Notes under the pieces: model-generated | The model's input: the letters and a program-made list of their open reading frames with translations, nothing else | Told to the model about the DNA's origin: nothing | Databases searched by the model: none | From: Brucella pseudintermedia | GTDB taxonomy: Bacteria > Pseudomonadota > Alphaproteobacteria > Rhizobiales > Rhizobiaceae | Length of the DNA stretch: 64,000 bases | Strand: one strand, 5' to 3' | Assembly: GCF_042697365.1 (NCBI RefSeq) | Contig: NZ_CP137604.1 | Program-made: the position numbers and the translations under genes | In this document: positions 8,632-17,234 of the stretch, in pieces | How the letters are laid out: each line of letters starts with the position of its first letter | How positions within the stretch are numbered: the stretch's first letter is position 1

Positions 8632-9453
8632 ATGAACCTGATGACTGAACGATCTCTCGAGAAAGCCGTAGGAGAAAAAATGAACGCCAACGCCAGTTCC
8701 ATAAAGATGCGCGGCGACAAGGTCAGCGTGTTTTATGGCGAGAAGCAGGCTCTGTTCGATGTCGATCTGGAAATCCAGGAAAAGATGGTCACGGCGCTGA
8801 TCGGTCCTTCCGGTTGCGGCAAGTCTACCTTCCTGCGGTCGCTTAACCGCATGAATGATACGATCGAAGGCTGCAAGGTCGGCGGCAAGATCACGCTCGA
8901 CAATGAGGACATTTACGATCCGAAGATCGATGTCGTTGAACTGCGTGCCCGCGTCGGCATGGTGTTCCAGAAGCCGAATCCGTTCCCGAAATCGATCTAT
9001 GAGAACGTCGCTTACGGCCCGCGCATCCACGGTCTCGCGCGCACAAAGGCCGATCTGGAAGAAATCGTCGTGACGAGCCTGCAGAAGGCGAGCCTGTTCG
9101 AGGAAGTCAAGGACCGCCTGCACGATGCGGGCACCGGTCTTTCCGGCGGCCAGCAGCAGCGCCTTTGCATTGCGCGCGCGATTGCCGTCAGCCCGGAAGT
9201 CATCCTCATGGACGAACCGTGCTCGGCGCTCGACCCGATTGCAACCGCAAAAGTGGAAGAGCTGATCGACGAACTGCGCCAGAACTATACGATCGTGATC
9301 GTCACGCACTCGATGCAGCAGGCCGCGCGCGTTTCGCAACGCACGGCCATGTTCCACCTCGGCAATCTGGTCGAAGTGGGCGACACGGAAACCATGTTCA
9401 CCGCGCCGACCGAAAAGCGCACGCAGGACTATATCACCGGACGCTTCGGCTGA
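8632..9453 (+). CDS. pstB: Phosphate ABC transporter ATPase PstB
   Basis: 273 aa from ATG 8632, which is preceded by CGGGAG; the frame is open further upstream into pstA, which was rejected. An internal ATG at 8680 with TAGGAG is an alternative giving a 257-aa protein. All ABC motifs are intact: Walker A GPSGCGKST, signature LSGGQQQRLCIARA, Walker B VILMDEP and switch His in VTHSMQQ. It energises PstCA and, with PhoU, participates in phosphate signalling to the PhoR kinase. Confidence 0.96.
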   Translation: MNLMTERSLEKAVGEKMNANASSIKMRGDKVSVFYGEKQALFDVDLEIQEKMVTALIGPSGCGKSTFLRSLNRMNDTIEGCKVGGKITLDNEDIYDPKIDVVELRARVGMVFQKPNPFPKSIYENVAYGPRIHGLARTKADLEEIVVTSLQKASLFEEVKDRLHDAGTGLSGGQQQRLCIARAIAVSPEVILMDEPCSALDPIATAKVEELIDELRQNYTIVIVTHSMQQAARVSQRTAMFHLGNLVEVGDTETMFTAPTEKRTQDYITGRFG

Positions 9454-9514
9454 TCCGGAACTGCGTTTCAACAGACAGTGCGGCTTCCCCGCAATTTATA
9501 TTACGAGGTCTACT

Positions 9515-10237
9515 ATGCCGTCTCAGCATACCGTTCGCTCCTACGATGAGGAATTGAAGTTTCTCACCCATAAGATCGCCGAAATGGGCGGACATGCGGA
9601 ACGTATGGTCGAGCAGTCGGTCGCCGCAATCGTCAATGCGGACAACGCGCTCGCACAGCGCGTCATCTCCGACGATCTCATCCTCGACGCCAGCGAGCGC
9701 GAGATCGACGACAAGGCCGTGATGATTATCGCCAAGCGCCAGCCCATGGCCGTGGACCTGCGCGAGATTATCGGCTCAATCCGCATCTCCGCCGATCTGG
9801 AGCGCGTGGGCGATCTGGGCAAGAATATTGCCAAGCGTGTTGCTGCCGTTTCGGAATCGCGCCAGCCGGTAAAGCTCTATCGCGGTCTGGAAACGCTGGC
9901 CGAACTGGCGCTGACGCAGTTGAAAGACGTTCTGGATGCTTATGCGTCGCGTTCGGTGCAGCAGATCAATGTCGTTCGCGACCGCGATGACGAAATCGAT
10001 GCCATGTATACGTCGCTGTTCCGCGAATTGCTGACTTACATGATGGAAGATCCGCGCAATATTTCTGCCTGCACGCATCTTCTGTTCTGCGCGAAGAACA
10101 TTGAGCGCATCGGCGATCACGCGACCAATATCGCGGAGACCGTTTATTACATCGTGACCGGCCTGCAAATGCCGGCTGAGCGACCCAAGGAAGACCTGAG
10201 CCACGGTATTGTCGTGGATGAGGCGCGTAAACCCTGA
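9515..10237 (+). CDS. phoU: Phosphate signalling protein PhoU
   Basis: 240 aa, all-helical with two PhoU three-helix repeats. The metal-binding/acidic signatures ISADLERVGDLGKNIAKR in repeat 1 and KNIERIGDHATNIAE in repeat 2 are both present. PhoU links Pst transport activity to PhoR-PhoB and damps the response when phosphate is plentiful. It is cotranscribed behind pstB (61-nt gap with ribosome site ACGAGG) and upstream of phoB. Confidence 0.96.
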   Translation: MPSQHTVRSYDEELKFLTHKIAEMGGHAERMVEQSVAAIVNADNALAQRVISDDLILDASEREIDDKAVMIIAKRQPMAVDLREIIGSIRISADLERVGDLGKNIAKRVAAVSESRQPVKLYRGLETLAELALTQLKDVLDAYASRSVQQINVVRDRDDEIDAMYTSLFRELLTYMMEDPRNISACTHLLFCAKNIERIGDHATNIAETVYYIVTGLQMPAERPKEDLSHGIVVDEARKP

Positions 10238-10354
10238 ACAGCATCCGGCCGGAGCTAGGTCCGGCGGTTAAGAACGTATGAATAGCGCGGCGGCACGCGG
10301 TCGATTGGGGGGACTGTATCCACCGCCCGCCGAATTTGGATAGGGAAATACCGG

Positions 10355-11041
10355 ATGTCACAGGCACCCAAAATCGCTGTGGTGGAAGATGAAGAGGCGC
10401 TGAGCGTTCTGCTTCGCTACAATCTCGAGGCAGAAGGCTATCAGGTCGATACAATGCTGCGCGGCGATGAGGCCGAAATCGCACTGCGCGAGAATGTGCC
10501 GGATCTGCTTATTCTCGACTGGATGCTGCCGGGCGTGTCGGGCATCGAGCTTTGCCGCCGCCTGCGCCAATGGCCGGAAACCGAGCGCCTTCCGATCATC
10601 ATGTTGACAGCGCGCGGCGAAGAGAGCGAACGCGTCCGCGGTCTGAGCGTCGGCGCCGACGACTATGTTGTAAAGCCGTTTTCAACGCCTGAACTTCTAG
10701 CGCGTGTCAAGGCGATGCTGCGCCGCTCCAATCCGAGCATCCTCTCTCATGTGCTGAAAGTGGGCGACCTTGTTTTGGACCGTCAGCAGCACCGGGTTTA
10801 CCGCAAGGACAAGGAAGTCCGTCTCGGACCGACGGAATTCCGGCTGCTCGAATATTTCATGATGTCGCCCGGTCGTGTTTTCTCGCGCAGCCAGCTTCTG
10901 GATGGCGTCTGGGGCCCCGACATCTATGTGGACGATCGCACCGTGGACGTGCATGTCGGACGGCTGCGGAAGGCGATCAATGTCGGTCGAGCCCTTGATC
11001 CGATCCGCACCGTTCGCGGCGCCGGTTATTCTTTCGGTTGA
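10355..11041 (+). CDS. phoB: Phosphate regulon response regulator PhoB
   Basis: 228 aa. An N-terminal receiver domain has acidic pocket E11/D12, phospho-acceptor D55 (LILDWMLPG), T85 and K107 (VVKPFS). The C-terminal winged helix of the OmpR/PhoB family runs from about 130 to 228 and includes VDVHVGRLRKAI. Once phosphorylated by PhoR it binds Pho boxes such as the array upstream of pstS. The phoR kinase gene is not in this window, so the sensor must be encoded elsewhere. A 117-nt gap with a small hairpin separates it from phoU. Confidence 0.95.
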   Translation: MSQAPKIAVVEDEEALSVLLRYNLEAEGYQVDTMLRGDEAEIALRENVPDLLILDWMLPGVSGIELCRRLRQWPETERLPIIMLTARGEESERVRGLSVGADDYVVKPFSTPELLARVKAMLRRSNPSILSHVLKVGDLVLDRQQHRVYRKDKEVRLGPTEFRLLEYFMMSPGRVFSRSQLLDGVWGPDIYVDDRTVDVHVGRLRKAINVGRALDPIRTVRGAGYSFG

Positions 11042-11687
11042 TCGGCGCTGTCATCCAAAGTCTCAAGAACAGTTCTTGCCCGGCTCGTCATATTCATCGT
11101 GGCGGGCCGTCTTGCGGCATGATCAGCCGAAAGAGCAGCGACGCGATTCGCATCGGTTGGGCCAAAATCAGCGTCACCCACGCGTTTTCACGCGATATTA
11201 CACATCTGTTTCCAAAGTTGACGCCAATCAACGGAACCGACGCGAAACAGATTTTTTGCAGATCATTCAAAGCACCGGGAATGCGAATGAAAAAACTATT
11301 CAAGCAAAAACGAATTAAGGCAGCGATATGGCTTGTATTGTGAGAATTTGAATCGCATTAAATCAATAGCTTATCTGAATTCATAATTCACGTTAAGAAA
11401 TTATTAATATATTCAAAGGGTTTGGCGGCATATGCCCCATCGCGATTCGAAAATCATTTAAGGCAGTTCGACCGCCTTCTGCATCCTTGGGATTTGACCC
11501 TTCGCCTTTTTTTGGCCTAAAAATTCCAAAACCTTGAAGTCGATTGAGCGACAGTAGGACGTGTGATTTTTAAACTTCGTCCTCTTTGACTTGCACCGCA
11601 GTCAGACGTTCGCGCGCATCGTTTCGGATGTGTCTGCCTTGAACGCATGACTGGATCAGTTGAGGGTCCTAACATGAGACTGAGCCA
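11042..11687. other. Long AT-rich intergenic region downstream of phoB
   Basis: 646 nt without an assignable gene. The right two thirds are much more AT-rich than the neighbouring genes. It contains one short ORF (11281-11343), a 10-bp palindrome GGCATATGCC (11427-11436) and an AT tract near 11370-11412. The promoter of the downstream cell-wall hydrolase should lie here; an RNA gene is possible but no fold was convincing. Confidence 0.5.
11281..11343 (+). CDS. Candidate 20-codon cationic/hydrophobic microprotein
   Basis: A short frame (ATG at 11281, with a second ATG at 11287) would encode a peptide with a strongly basic N-terminal half (KKLFKQKRIK) and a hydrophobic end (AAIWLVL). This resembles membrane-active small proteins or toxin-like peptides in composition only. 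CACCGGG sits just upstream as a weak ribosome site. There is no homology evidence; it could be chance in AT-rich DNA. Confidence 0.2.
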   Translation: MRMKKLFKQKRIKAAIWLVL

Positions 11688-12635
11688 TTGACGCGCGCCG
11701 CCAAGTGGAAATTGCCCGTTCTTATCGGGCTGGTGGTTGCGCCTTTCGTGGTGACCGGTTGCACGACAACCGGAACTTCGGGAAAAGCCAATTCGGAGAA
11801 GACGGCGGCAAGCCACGTCAAATCCGTGAATGGCGTAAAGACCTACACCTATACTGCACGTGACAAGGAATGCCTTGAACGCGCGATGTTCTTCGAATCC
11901 AACCGTTCGAGTCCAGACGGGCTTCTCGCTGTCGGCACGGTCGTCATGAATCGTCTCGCATCGGGCCGTTATCCTGATACGATTTGCGGTGTGGTCGGCC
12001 AGAAAAACCAGTTTGCGCCCGGCGTTCTCACCCGAAAGATGAATTCCAAGGCGCTGCCTGATGTTCAGGCCGCTGCCGATGCAGTGTTGAAGGGCCAGCG
12101 TCATCCGAAGCTCAAGAACGCCATGTTCTTCCACACGGCGGGCCTGAAGTTCCCCTACAACAACATGCACTATGTGCTCGTCGCCGGCGGCAATTCCTTC
12201 TATGAAAAGCGCAATCGCGACGGCTCGCTCCAGAATCCGGTCCCGCAGGAACCATACAATCTTGCACTCGCCTATTCGCCGCAATCGCCATCCGTTCCCC
12301 AGGATCCATCCTATGACGTGACCCTGCCGCAGACAGGTCCGGTTCCGGGAGCAGCACCGACAGTTCAGGTGGCGCTCGCGGAGGCTGCCAAGCTTCAGAG
12401 CGTGGAGCAGAACAGCGGCGTCGGTCCGCAGGCGCGCGGCGACCGTCTGGCACGTCATCGCGGTGTTGCGGCACCCCAGCAGGAACAGCATATGCAGATG
12501 GCCTCCTACCAGCCGCAATTCGATACGACGGCTCCGCAGCCGACGTCGCTTGGCTACGCTCCGGCAAGCCAGAAGCAGGTTGACGCCATCGGCGCGCTAC
12601 TTCTGTCGCAAGACAGGCCGGAAGCGCCGCTATAA
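11688..12635 (+). CDS. SleB-type cell wall hydrolase, lipoprotein
   Basis: 315 aa starting at TTG; the two upstream ATGs (11648, 11674) are out of frame. Residues 8-25 form a lipoprotein signal with lipobox VTGC (Cys25). Residues about 58-175 match the SleB/Hydrolase_2 fold: ECLERAMFFESN with the catalytic-type Glu, AVGTVVMNRL, TICGVVGQKNQF. The last 110 residues are Pro/Gln-rich and low in complexity, probably a linker. These hydrolases cleave the glycan of peptidoglycan. The substitution of Asn-Arg after the catalytic block (usually Ala-Arg-Gly) is unusual. An 18-bp perfect terminator follows. The start codon is the least certain point. Confidence 0.8.
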   Translation: MTRAAKWKLPVLIGLVVAPFVVTGCTTTGTSGKANSEKTAASHVKSVNGVKTYTYTARDKECLERAMFFESNRSSPDGLLAVGTVVMNRLASGRYPDTICGVVGQKNQFAPGVLTRKMNSKALPDVQAAADAVLKGQRHPKLKNAMFFHTAGLKFPYNNMHYVLVAGGNSFYEKRNRDGSLQNPVPQEPYNLALAYSPQSPSVPQDPSYDVTLPQTGPVPGAAPTVQVALAEAAKLQSVEQNSGVGPQARGDRLARHRGVAAPQQEQHMQMASYQPQFDTTAPQPTSLGYAPASQKQVDAIGALLLSQDRPEAPL

Positions 12636-12656
12636 AAAGCTGATTTCCACTTGATT

Positions 12657-12704
12657 AATCAGAACGCCGGTCTGTTTGCTTCAGACCGGCGTTCTGATTT
12701 TGGC
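12657..12704. terminator. 18-bp perfect inverted-repeat terminator
   Basis: AATCAGAACGCCGGTCTG (12657-12674), loop TTTGCTT, perfect complement 12682-12699, then TTTT on the plus strand. It lies between the convergent hydrolase and small lipoprotein genes and probably stops both, though the U-run favours the plus-strand transcript. Confidence 0.9.
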
Positions 12705-12732
12705 TGGTAGTCGTGGCCGTTCGCACAAGGTC

Positions 12733-12975
12733 TTAGGGCCGGTAGATCACCATCGGTGCATCGTAGAAATCGACCTGATTCTGCCAGGCGCGCCTGTCGG
12801 CTCTGCGATCGAGGTCGAGCCGCATGAGGCAATTGGCGAAAGCGTCCGTCCTGGCTTTGAAACCATAGCCTTGGCAGGTCTGTTCGTCGGCAGCGCGGCG
12901 CTGTTCGGGTGTCATCGTCACGCAACCGGCCAGAAGGCCGGTAACGCCCAGTAAGATAAGCACTTTCTTATTCAT
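12733..12975 (-). CDS. Small hypothetical lipoprotein
   Basis: 80 aa. A short lipoprotein signal ends in LLAGC (Cys18). The mature part is about 60 residues, polar, with two further cysteines (TCQGYGF and ANCLMRL) in a pattern seen in small envelope lipoproteins of rhizobia (C-x-GYGF...A-x-C-x-MRLD). The two cysteines could form a disulfide in the periplasm. The function is not recognised. It stands alone, convergent with the cell-wall hydrolase and divergent from the aminopeptidase. Confidence 0.75.
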   Translation of the reverse strand: MNKKVLILLGVTGLLAGCVTMTPEQRRAADEQTCQGYGFKARTDAFANCLMRLDLDRRADRRAWQNQVDFYDAPMVIYRP

Positions 12976-13100
12976 CGTTTTCTGCTTTCTTCTGCAACTG
13001 ACCGCATGAATACTATAGCGTAAAGGCAGGAAAAAAGGTGGTGAAATTATGCCGTCTGATAAACTGCCGGTGATTCCCTATCCAAAGAGGTCTTCCACCC

Positions 13101-14354
13101 ATGGCTCATGAACCGCTGAACCCCGTCATCGATCCGGTGAAACTCGAACGTCTCGCGGAAGTCGCCGTTCGTGTCGGTCTGCAATTGCGCGAGGGGCAGG
13201 ATCTCGTCATCACCGCGCCGGTCGTGGCACTGCCGCTGGTTCGCCTTATCGCCAAACATGCCTACAAGGCCGGAGCCGGGCTGGTAACGCCCTTCTTCGC
13301 GGATGACGAAATGGCGGTCGCCCGGTACGAGAATGCATCGGATGCGAGTTTCGACCGCGCGGCCAGCTGGCTTTATGAAGGCATGGCAAAGGCCTATTCG
13401 GACGGTGCTGCCCGTCTGGCTATCGCCGCCGATAATCCGATGCTGCTTTCAAACCAGGATCCGGCCAAGGTTTCACGCGCCAACCGCGCCAATTCAAAGG
13501 CATATCAGCCGGCGCTGGAAAAGATTGCCGGTTTCGACATCAACTGGAACATCGTCTCCTATCCCAACCCGGCATGGGCAAAGCTCATGTTTGCGAACGA
13601 CCCGGCGGACATCGCGACCCGCAAGCTGGCCGATGCGATCTTTGCGGCTTCGCGTGTCGATGTCGACGATCCTGTCGGCGCGTGGGCCGCGCATAATGCA
13701 GCGCTTCGCACGCGCACCCGTTTTCTGAACGGCAAGGCTTATCGCGCCCTGCATTTCAAAGGTCCGAACACTGATCTGACCGTCGGGCTTGCCGACGGCC
13801 ATGAATGGCACGGCGGCGCTTCCACGGCGAAAAACGGCATTACCTGTAATCCGAACATTCCGACGGAAGAAGTGTTTACGACGCCCCACGCCCTGCGTGT
13901 CGAGGGCTATGTGACCAGCACCAAGCCTTTGTCCCATCAAGGCACCTTGATCGAGAATATTGCAGTTCGCTTTGAGGGCGGACGCATTGTGGAGGCGAAG
14001 GCCAGCCGCGGCGAAGAAGTACTCAACAAGGTGCTCGATACGGACGAGGGCGCGCGTCGTCTGGGCGAAGTGGCGCTGGTGCCGCATTCCTCGCCGATCT
14101 CGCAGAGCGGGCTTTTGTTCTACAATACGCTGTTCGACGAAAATGCAGCGAGCCATATCGCGCTCGGCCAATGCTATTCCAAATGCTTTATCGACGGAGC
14201 GAAGCTGACGCCCGAACAGATCAAGACGCAGGGCGGCAATTCGAGCCTTATCCATATCGACTGGATGATCGGCTCCGGCGAGATTGACGTGGATGGTATC
14301 AACGCGGACGGAACCCGGGAGCCGGTGATGCGCGGCGGCGAATGGGCTAACTGA
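13101..14354 (+). CDS. M29 family metallo-aminopeptidase
   Basis: 417 aa, the usual size for the M29 (AmpS/AmpT/PepS) family of cytoplasmic two-metal aminopeptidases. Conserved blocks carrying the metal ligands are visible: NIPTEEVFTTPH (Glu), the Asn-Thr-Leu-Phe-Asp-Glu-Asn-Ala-Ala-Ser-His stretch (His), and IHIDWMIGSGEIDVDG near the C-terminus (His, Asp). It removes N-terminal residues from peptides during turnover. It is monocistronic, with a ribosome site AAGAGG before the ATG and a bidirectional terminator after it. Confidence 0.93.
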   Translation: MAHEPLNPVIDPVKLERLAEVAVRVGLQLREGQDLVITAPVVALPLVRLIAKHAYKAGAGLVTPFFADDEMAVARYENASDASFDRAASWLYEGMAKAYSDGAARLAIAADNPMLLSNQDPAKVSRANRANSKAYQPALEKIAGFDINWNIVSYPNPAWAKLMFANDPADIATRKLADAIFAASRVDVDDPVGAWAAHNAALRTRTRFLNGKAYRALHFKGPNTDLTVGLADGHEWHGGASTAKNGITCNPNIPTEEVFTTPHALRVEGYVTSTKPLSHQGTLIENIAVRFEGGRIVEAKASRGEEVLNKVLDTDEGARRLGEVALVPHSSPISQSGLLFYNTLFDENAASHIALGQCYSKCFIDGAKLTPEQIKTQGGNSSLIHIDWMIGSGEIDVDGINADGTREPVMRGGEWAN

Positions 14355-14360
14355 TCATGC

Positions 14361-14388
14361 AAAGGCCGGGGATTTCCCGGCCTTTGTA
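14361..14388. terminator. Bidirectional terminator between aminopeptidase and dps
   Basis: AAAGGCCGGG (14361-14370), loop GATTT, CCCGGCCTTT (14376-14385): 10 perfect pairs with A/T flanks on both sides, placed between convergent stops. Confidence 0.85.
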
Positions 14389-14403
14389 CCAATATCCGTT
14401 GGG

Positions 14404-14901
14404 TCAATTCTTTTCCTGAACATGAGCTTCGAGGAACCACAGCGCCTTGTCGAGGCTGCGGGAAGCAGCGGTAAAAATATCCGCTGTATCGTCGTCACCT
14501 GCATCATCCGCATCCTTGATCGACTTGCGCAGCAGGTTGGCGACGTCGCCATAACGCTCGATCAGCGCCAGCAGATGGTCGTGAACGGCATAGATGTCGG
14601 TCGGATAAGGTTTGAGCTTGCTTTCCTTGGCAACGACCTGCGTGGTACCAAAGGCTGTCCCGCCAAGCTGTACGGCACGCTCGGCAATCGTATCGACATG
14701 TTCGTCAAGATCGCCGCGGAACCCGTCGAGCATTTCATGCACGGCGATGAATTGCGGTCCTTTGAGATTCCAGTGCGCCTGCTTGGTGATGAGGGCAAGA
14801 TCGATTGTTGCGGCCAGATTTTCGTTGAGCAGGGCGATCATTGTCGTCTTCGTATTGGAAGGAAGATCGTTGCGGGTTGCATGCATCGACTTATTGGACA
14901 T
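14404..14901 (-). CDS. dps: Dps ferritin-like DNA-protection protein
   Basis: 165 aa from the ATG at 14901, chosen because GAGGAT lies 4 nt upstream; the frame is open to 14958 but without a ribosome site. The Dps ferroxidase signature is intact: KQAHWNLKGPQF followed by HEMLDGFRGDLDEHVDTIAER, which supplies His, Asp and Glu ligands at the dimer interface. Dps dodecamers oxidise and store iron using peroxide and shield DNA in stationary phase. The short N-terminus has few lysines, so direct DNA binding may be weak. Confidence 0.94.
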   Translation of the reverse strand: MSNKSMHATRNDLPSNTKTTMIALLNENLAATIDLALITKQAHWNLKGPQFIAVHEMLDGFRGDLDEHVDTIAERAVQLGGTAFGTTQVVAKESKLKPYPTDIYAVHDHLLALIERYGDVANLLRKSIKDADDAGDDDTADIFTAASRSLDKALWFLEAHVQEKN

Positions 14902-15185
14902 TTTATCCTCACATCCTTTGCTCGATCCGGCTAGAGAGACTGGGAGAGTGTCGCTCATGATCGTGGGCGGCTGTTCCGGCCCAAACGAACCCGCCAGATC
15001 CTTAGAAGGCTCGATCGCCGGAGGGCCTTCGTTGCCTTAAAGGCAACGCAAAACATTCCCGCACCCGTTGGTAAAATGCATTCCGACAGTTTTTGTTCCG
15101 TGAGAAATGGCTAAAAAGGGAGCCGGTCCGGCTTCCGCCAAGTTACAGCTTGTCGCAGCGCGAAATCTGATTTACCCGGTTGCGC

Positions 15186-15875
15186 ATGAAAATACTCGCG
15201 CTTGATACTGCCGCTTCGTGGTGTTCTGTTGCCGTCTATGATTCCGATGGCGATGTGGTGCTTGCCGATGTGAGCGAAAACATTGGCAAGGGCCACGCGG
15301 AAGTATTGATGACCTATGTCGAACGCGCTTTGACGGAAGCGAGACTATCGCTCCCCGACATGGATCGGGTGGCGGTCAATATAGGGCCGGGATCGTTTAC
15401 CGGCGTTCGTATCGGTGTCTCGGCGGCACGTGGTTTCGCGCTGGCGCTGGGCGTGCCGGCCATCGGGATAACAGCCTTCGAAGCGCTTGCCTCTGAAACC
15501 CGGATCGAGAGCCCGGAAAAACCGGTGCTTGTCTTCCTCGACGCCCATCGCGGTGAGATTTATGCGCAATCGTTCGATGCAAAAGGGATCCCGAGCGCAG
15601 GGCCTCTGGTTCTGGCACGTGAGGAAGCTCAGGCCCTTGCCGCTTCTCGGGCGGAAAATACGGTTCTTGCTGGTTCCGCCGCTCGCGCAATCAACGAAGA
15701 TATTGGCGGCCCTTTCGCGCTAGGTCCGGTAGAGCCGACTGCAAAAATCGGCACCTATGCGCGTTTGGCAAGCTTACGCCAGCCGGGGGATGCGCCGAAG
15801 CCGCTTTACATGCGCGGCCCCGATGCGAAGCCGCAGGTCGGGTTTGCTTTGCCGCGAAAGAGTGCCGGGGAATAG
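15186..15875 (+). CDS. tsaB: tRNA threonylcarbamoyladenosine biosynthesis protein TsaB
   Basis: 229 aa from ATG 15186; an in-frame TTG two codons upstream is possible. It has the ASKHA fold of the TsaB/YeaZ family: LALDTAASWCSVAVYD at the start and the NIGPGSFTGVRIG loop near residues 65-80. It is the scaffold partner of TsaD in making the t6A37 modification of ANN-decoding tRNAs. The next gene is rimI (3-nt gap), a pairing conserved across many bacteria. A C-terminal extension of about 30 residues is rich in Pro/Lys. Confidence 0.93.
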   Translation: MKILALDTAASWCSVAVYDSDGDVVLADVSENIGKGHAEVLMTYVERALTEARLSLPDMDRVAVNIGPGSFTGVRIGVSAARGFALALGVPAIGITAFEALASETRIESPEKPVLVFLDAHRGEIYAQSFDAKGIPSAGPLVLAREEAQALAASRAENTVLAGSAARAINEDIGGPFALGPVEPTAKIGTYARLASLRQPGDAPKPLYMRGPDAKPQVGFALPRKSAGE

Positions 15876-15878
15876 TCA

Positions 15879-16376
15879 ATGATGGGCTTGCCGTTCGGCC
15901 GTTTCGGTCGCAGGGAGGTTTCGGTAGAACCGCTGAACGCGCAGGACAGCAATGCTATCCAGCGCATTCACGCCGTCGCTTTCCTTCATGGCTGGAGTTC
16001 CGACGATTTCAGGTCGCTGATTGGCGAAAGCACTGTTTTCGGCTTTGTGGCCCGTCCGGAAGGCAAGCCGAACGATGCCTGTGGCTTTGTGCTGGCGCGT
16101 CTGGTTGCAGGAGAAGCGGAAATCCTCACCATCGCCGTCGCGCGCGACGTGCTGCGGCAGGGCGTCGGGCGTGCGCTGATGGATGCCGTGCTGCGGCATC
16201 TCTATCAGGAACGGGCCGAAACGCTTTTTCTGGAGGTGGACGAGGCGAATATCGCCGCGCAGGCGCTCTATCGCCGCCTTGGCTTCCAGAAGGTTGGCGT
16301 GCGTCCTGCCTATTACGAAACGCCGAACGGCCGATCGGCAGCGCTCATCCTCCGGCGTGACCTGAAGAGGGCATGA
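15879..16376 (+). CDS. rimI: Ribosomal protein alanine N-acetyltransferase RimI
   Basis: 165 aa GNAT protein. The acetyl-CoA pyrophosphate loop is RQGVGRALMD (about residues 90-99), and the RimI-type motif NIAAQALYRRLGFQKVGVRPAYY follows. RimI acetylates the N-terminal alanine of ribosomal protein S18 in E. coli; in other bacteria its range is broader. It lies 3 nt after tsaB and overlaps the acyltransferase gene by 4 nt (ATGA), so it is co-translated with both. Confidence 0.9.
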   Translation: MMGLPFGRFGRREVSVEPLNAQDSNAIQRIHAVAFLHGWSSDDFRSLIGESTVFGFVARPEGKPNDACGFVLARLVAGEAEILTIAVARDVLRQGVGRALMDAVLRHLYQERAETLFLEVDEANIAAQALYRRLGFQKVGVRPAYYETPNGRSAALILRRDLKRA

Positions 16377-17179
16377 TGATCGGCGCGATCAGGATATTTC
16401 TGGTTGTCGCGGCCATGATTGCGCTGAGCTTGTCGCTGATACCGGTCCAATATCTGTTGCTGAAAATGAAGAACGGATGGAAACGCCGTCTGCCCAATTT
16501 CTTCCATCGGGTTGTCGCGTGCCTTTTCGGTTTTCGCATCAGGACCGTCGGCCAGATGCATGAAGGTCGCCCCCTTCTCCTCGTCGCCAATCACACTTCA
16601 TGGAGCGATATTGTTGTTCTTTCGGCAGTAGGCCCTGTGTCATTCATCGCCAAATCCGAAGTGCGCGACTGGCCCGTCTTTGGCATGTTCGCAGTCTTGC
16701 AGCGCACCGTTTTCGTGGAGCGCGAGCGGCGCGGCAAGACGGGTGAGCAAACGTCGGAGATTGCACGGCGTCTGGCAACCGACGACGCAATGGTTTTGTT
16801 TGCCGAAGGCACGACATCGGACGGCAATCGGGTCTTGCCGTTCAAGACGGCGCTTTTCGGCGCGGCGCATGCCGCGATCAAGGAAGCGAACGTTCCCGAA
16901 GTCATCGTTCAGCCGGTCGCCATTGCCTATACGGGCGTTCACGGCATGGCGATGGGCCGGTATTTCCGCCCGATCGCCTCATGGCCGGGCGATGTCGAGC
17001 TGATGCCACACCTCAAGGGCATCTTGCGGGAGGGGGCGATAGACGTCGAGGTGCGTTTCGGAGAACCTGTCGTCGTAACGGCCGGGACAGATCGCAAGGC
17101 GCTCGCCCGCACGATGGAAAACCGGGTGCGCGCGCTTTTGCAAAGCGCTTTGCTGGGGCGCGATATTCCCGAAGAGTGA
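16373..17179 (+). CDS. olsA: PlsC/OlsA-type 1-acyl-glycerol-3-phosphate or lyso-ornithine-lipid acyltransferase
   Basis: 268 aa. An N-terminal membrane segment (about residues 4-28) anchors it to the inner membrane. The acyltransferase blocks are NHTSWSD (HX4D), the Phe/Val-Glu-Arg block FVERERRG, FAEGTTSDG (EGT) and a C-terminal VQPVAIAYTG. The family transfers an acyl chain from acyl-ACP to a lysolipid. In Sinorhizobium the gene at this position, just before miaB, is, to my recollection, olsA, which completes ornithine lipids; synteny rather than sequence supports that choice over plsC. Both substrates remain possible. Confidence 0.7.
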   Translation: MMIGAIRIFLVVAAMIALSLSLIPVQYLLLKMKNGWKRRLPNFFHRVVACLFGFRIRTVGQMHEGRPLLLVANHTSWSDIVVLSAVGPVSFIAKSEVRDWPVFGMFAVLQRTVFVERERRGKTGEQTSEIARRLATDDAMVLFAEGTTSDGNRVLPFKTALFGAAHAAIKEANVPEVIVQPVAIAYTGVHGMAMGRYFRPIASWPGDVELMPHLKGILREGAIDVEVRFGEPVVVTAGTDRKALARTMENRVRALLQSALLGRDIPEE

Positions 17180-17234
17180 CAGCCGTCAGATTGTCACCTT
17201 CCAAAATGGCGACAAAAGCTGTAGATAGCCGCGC

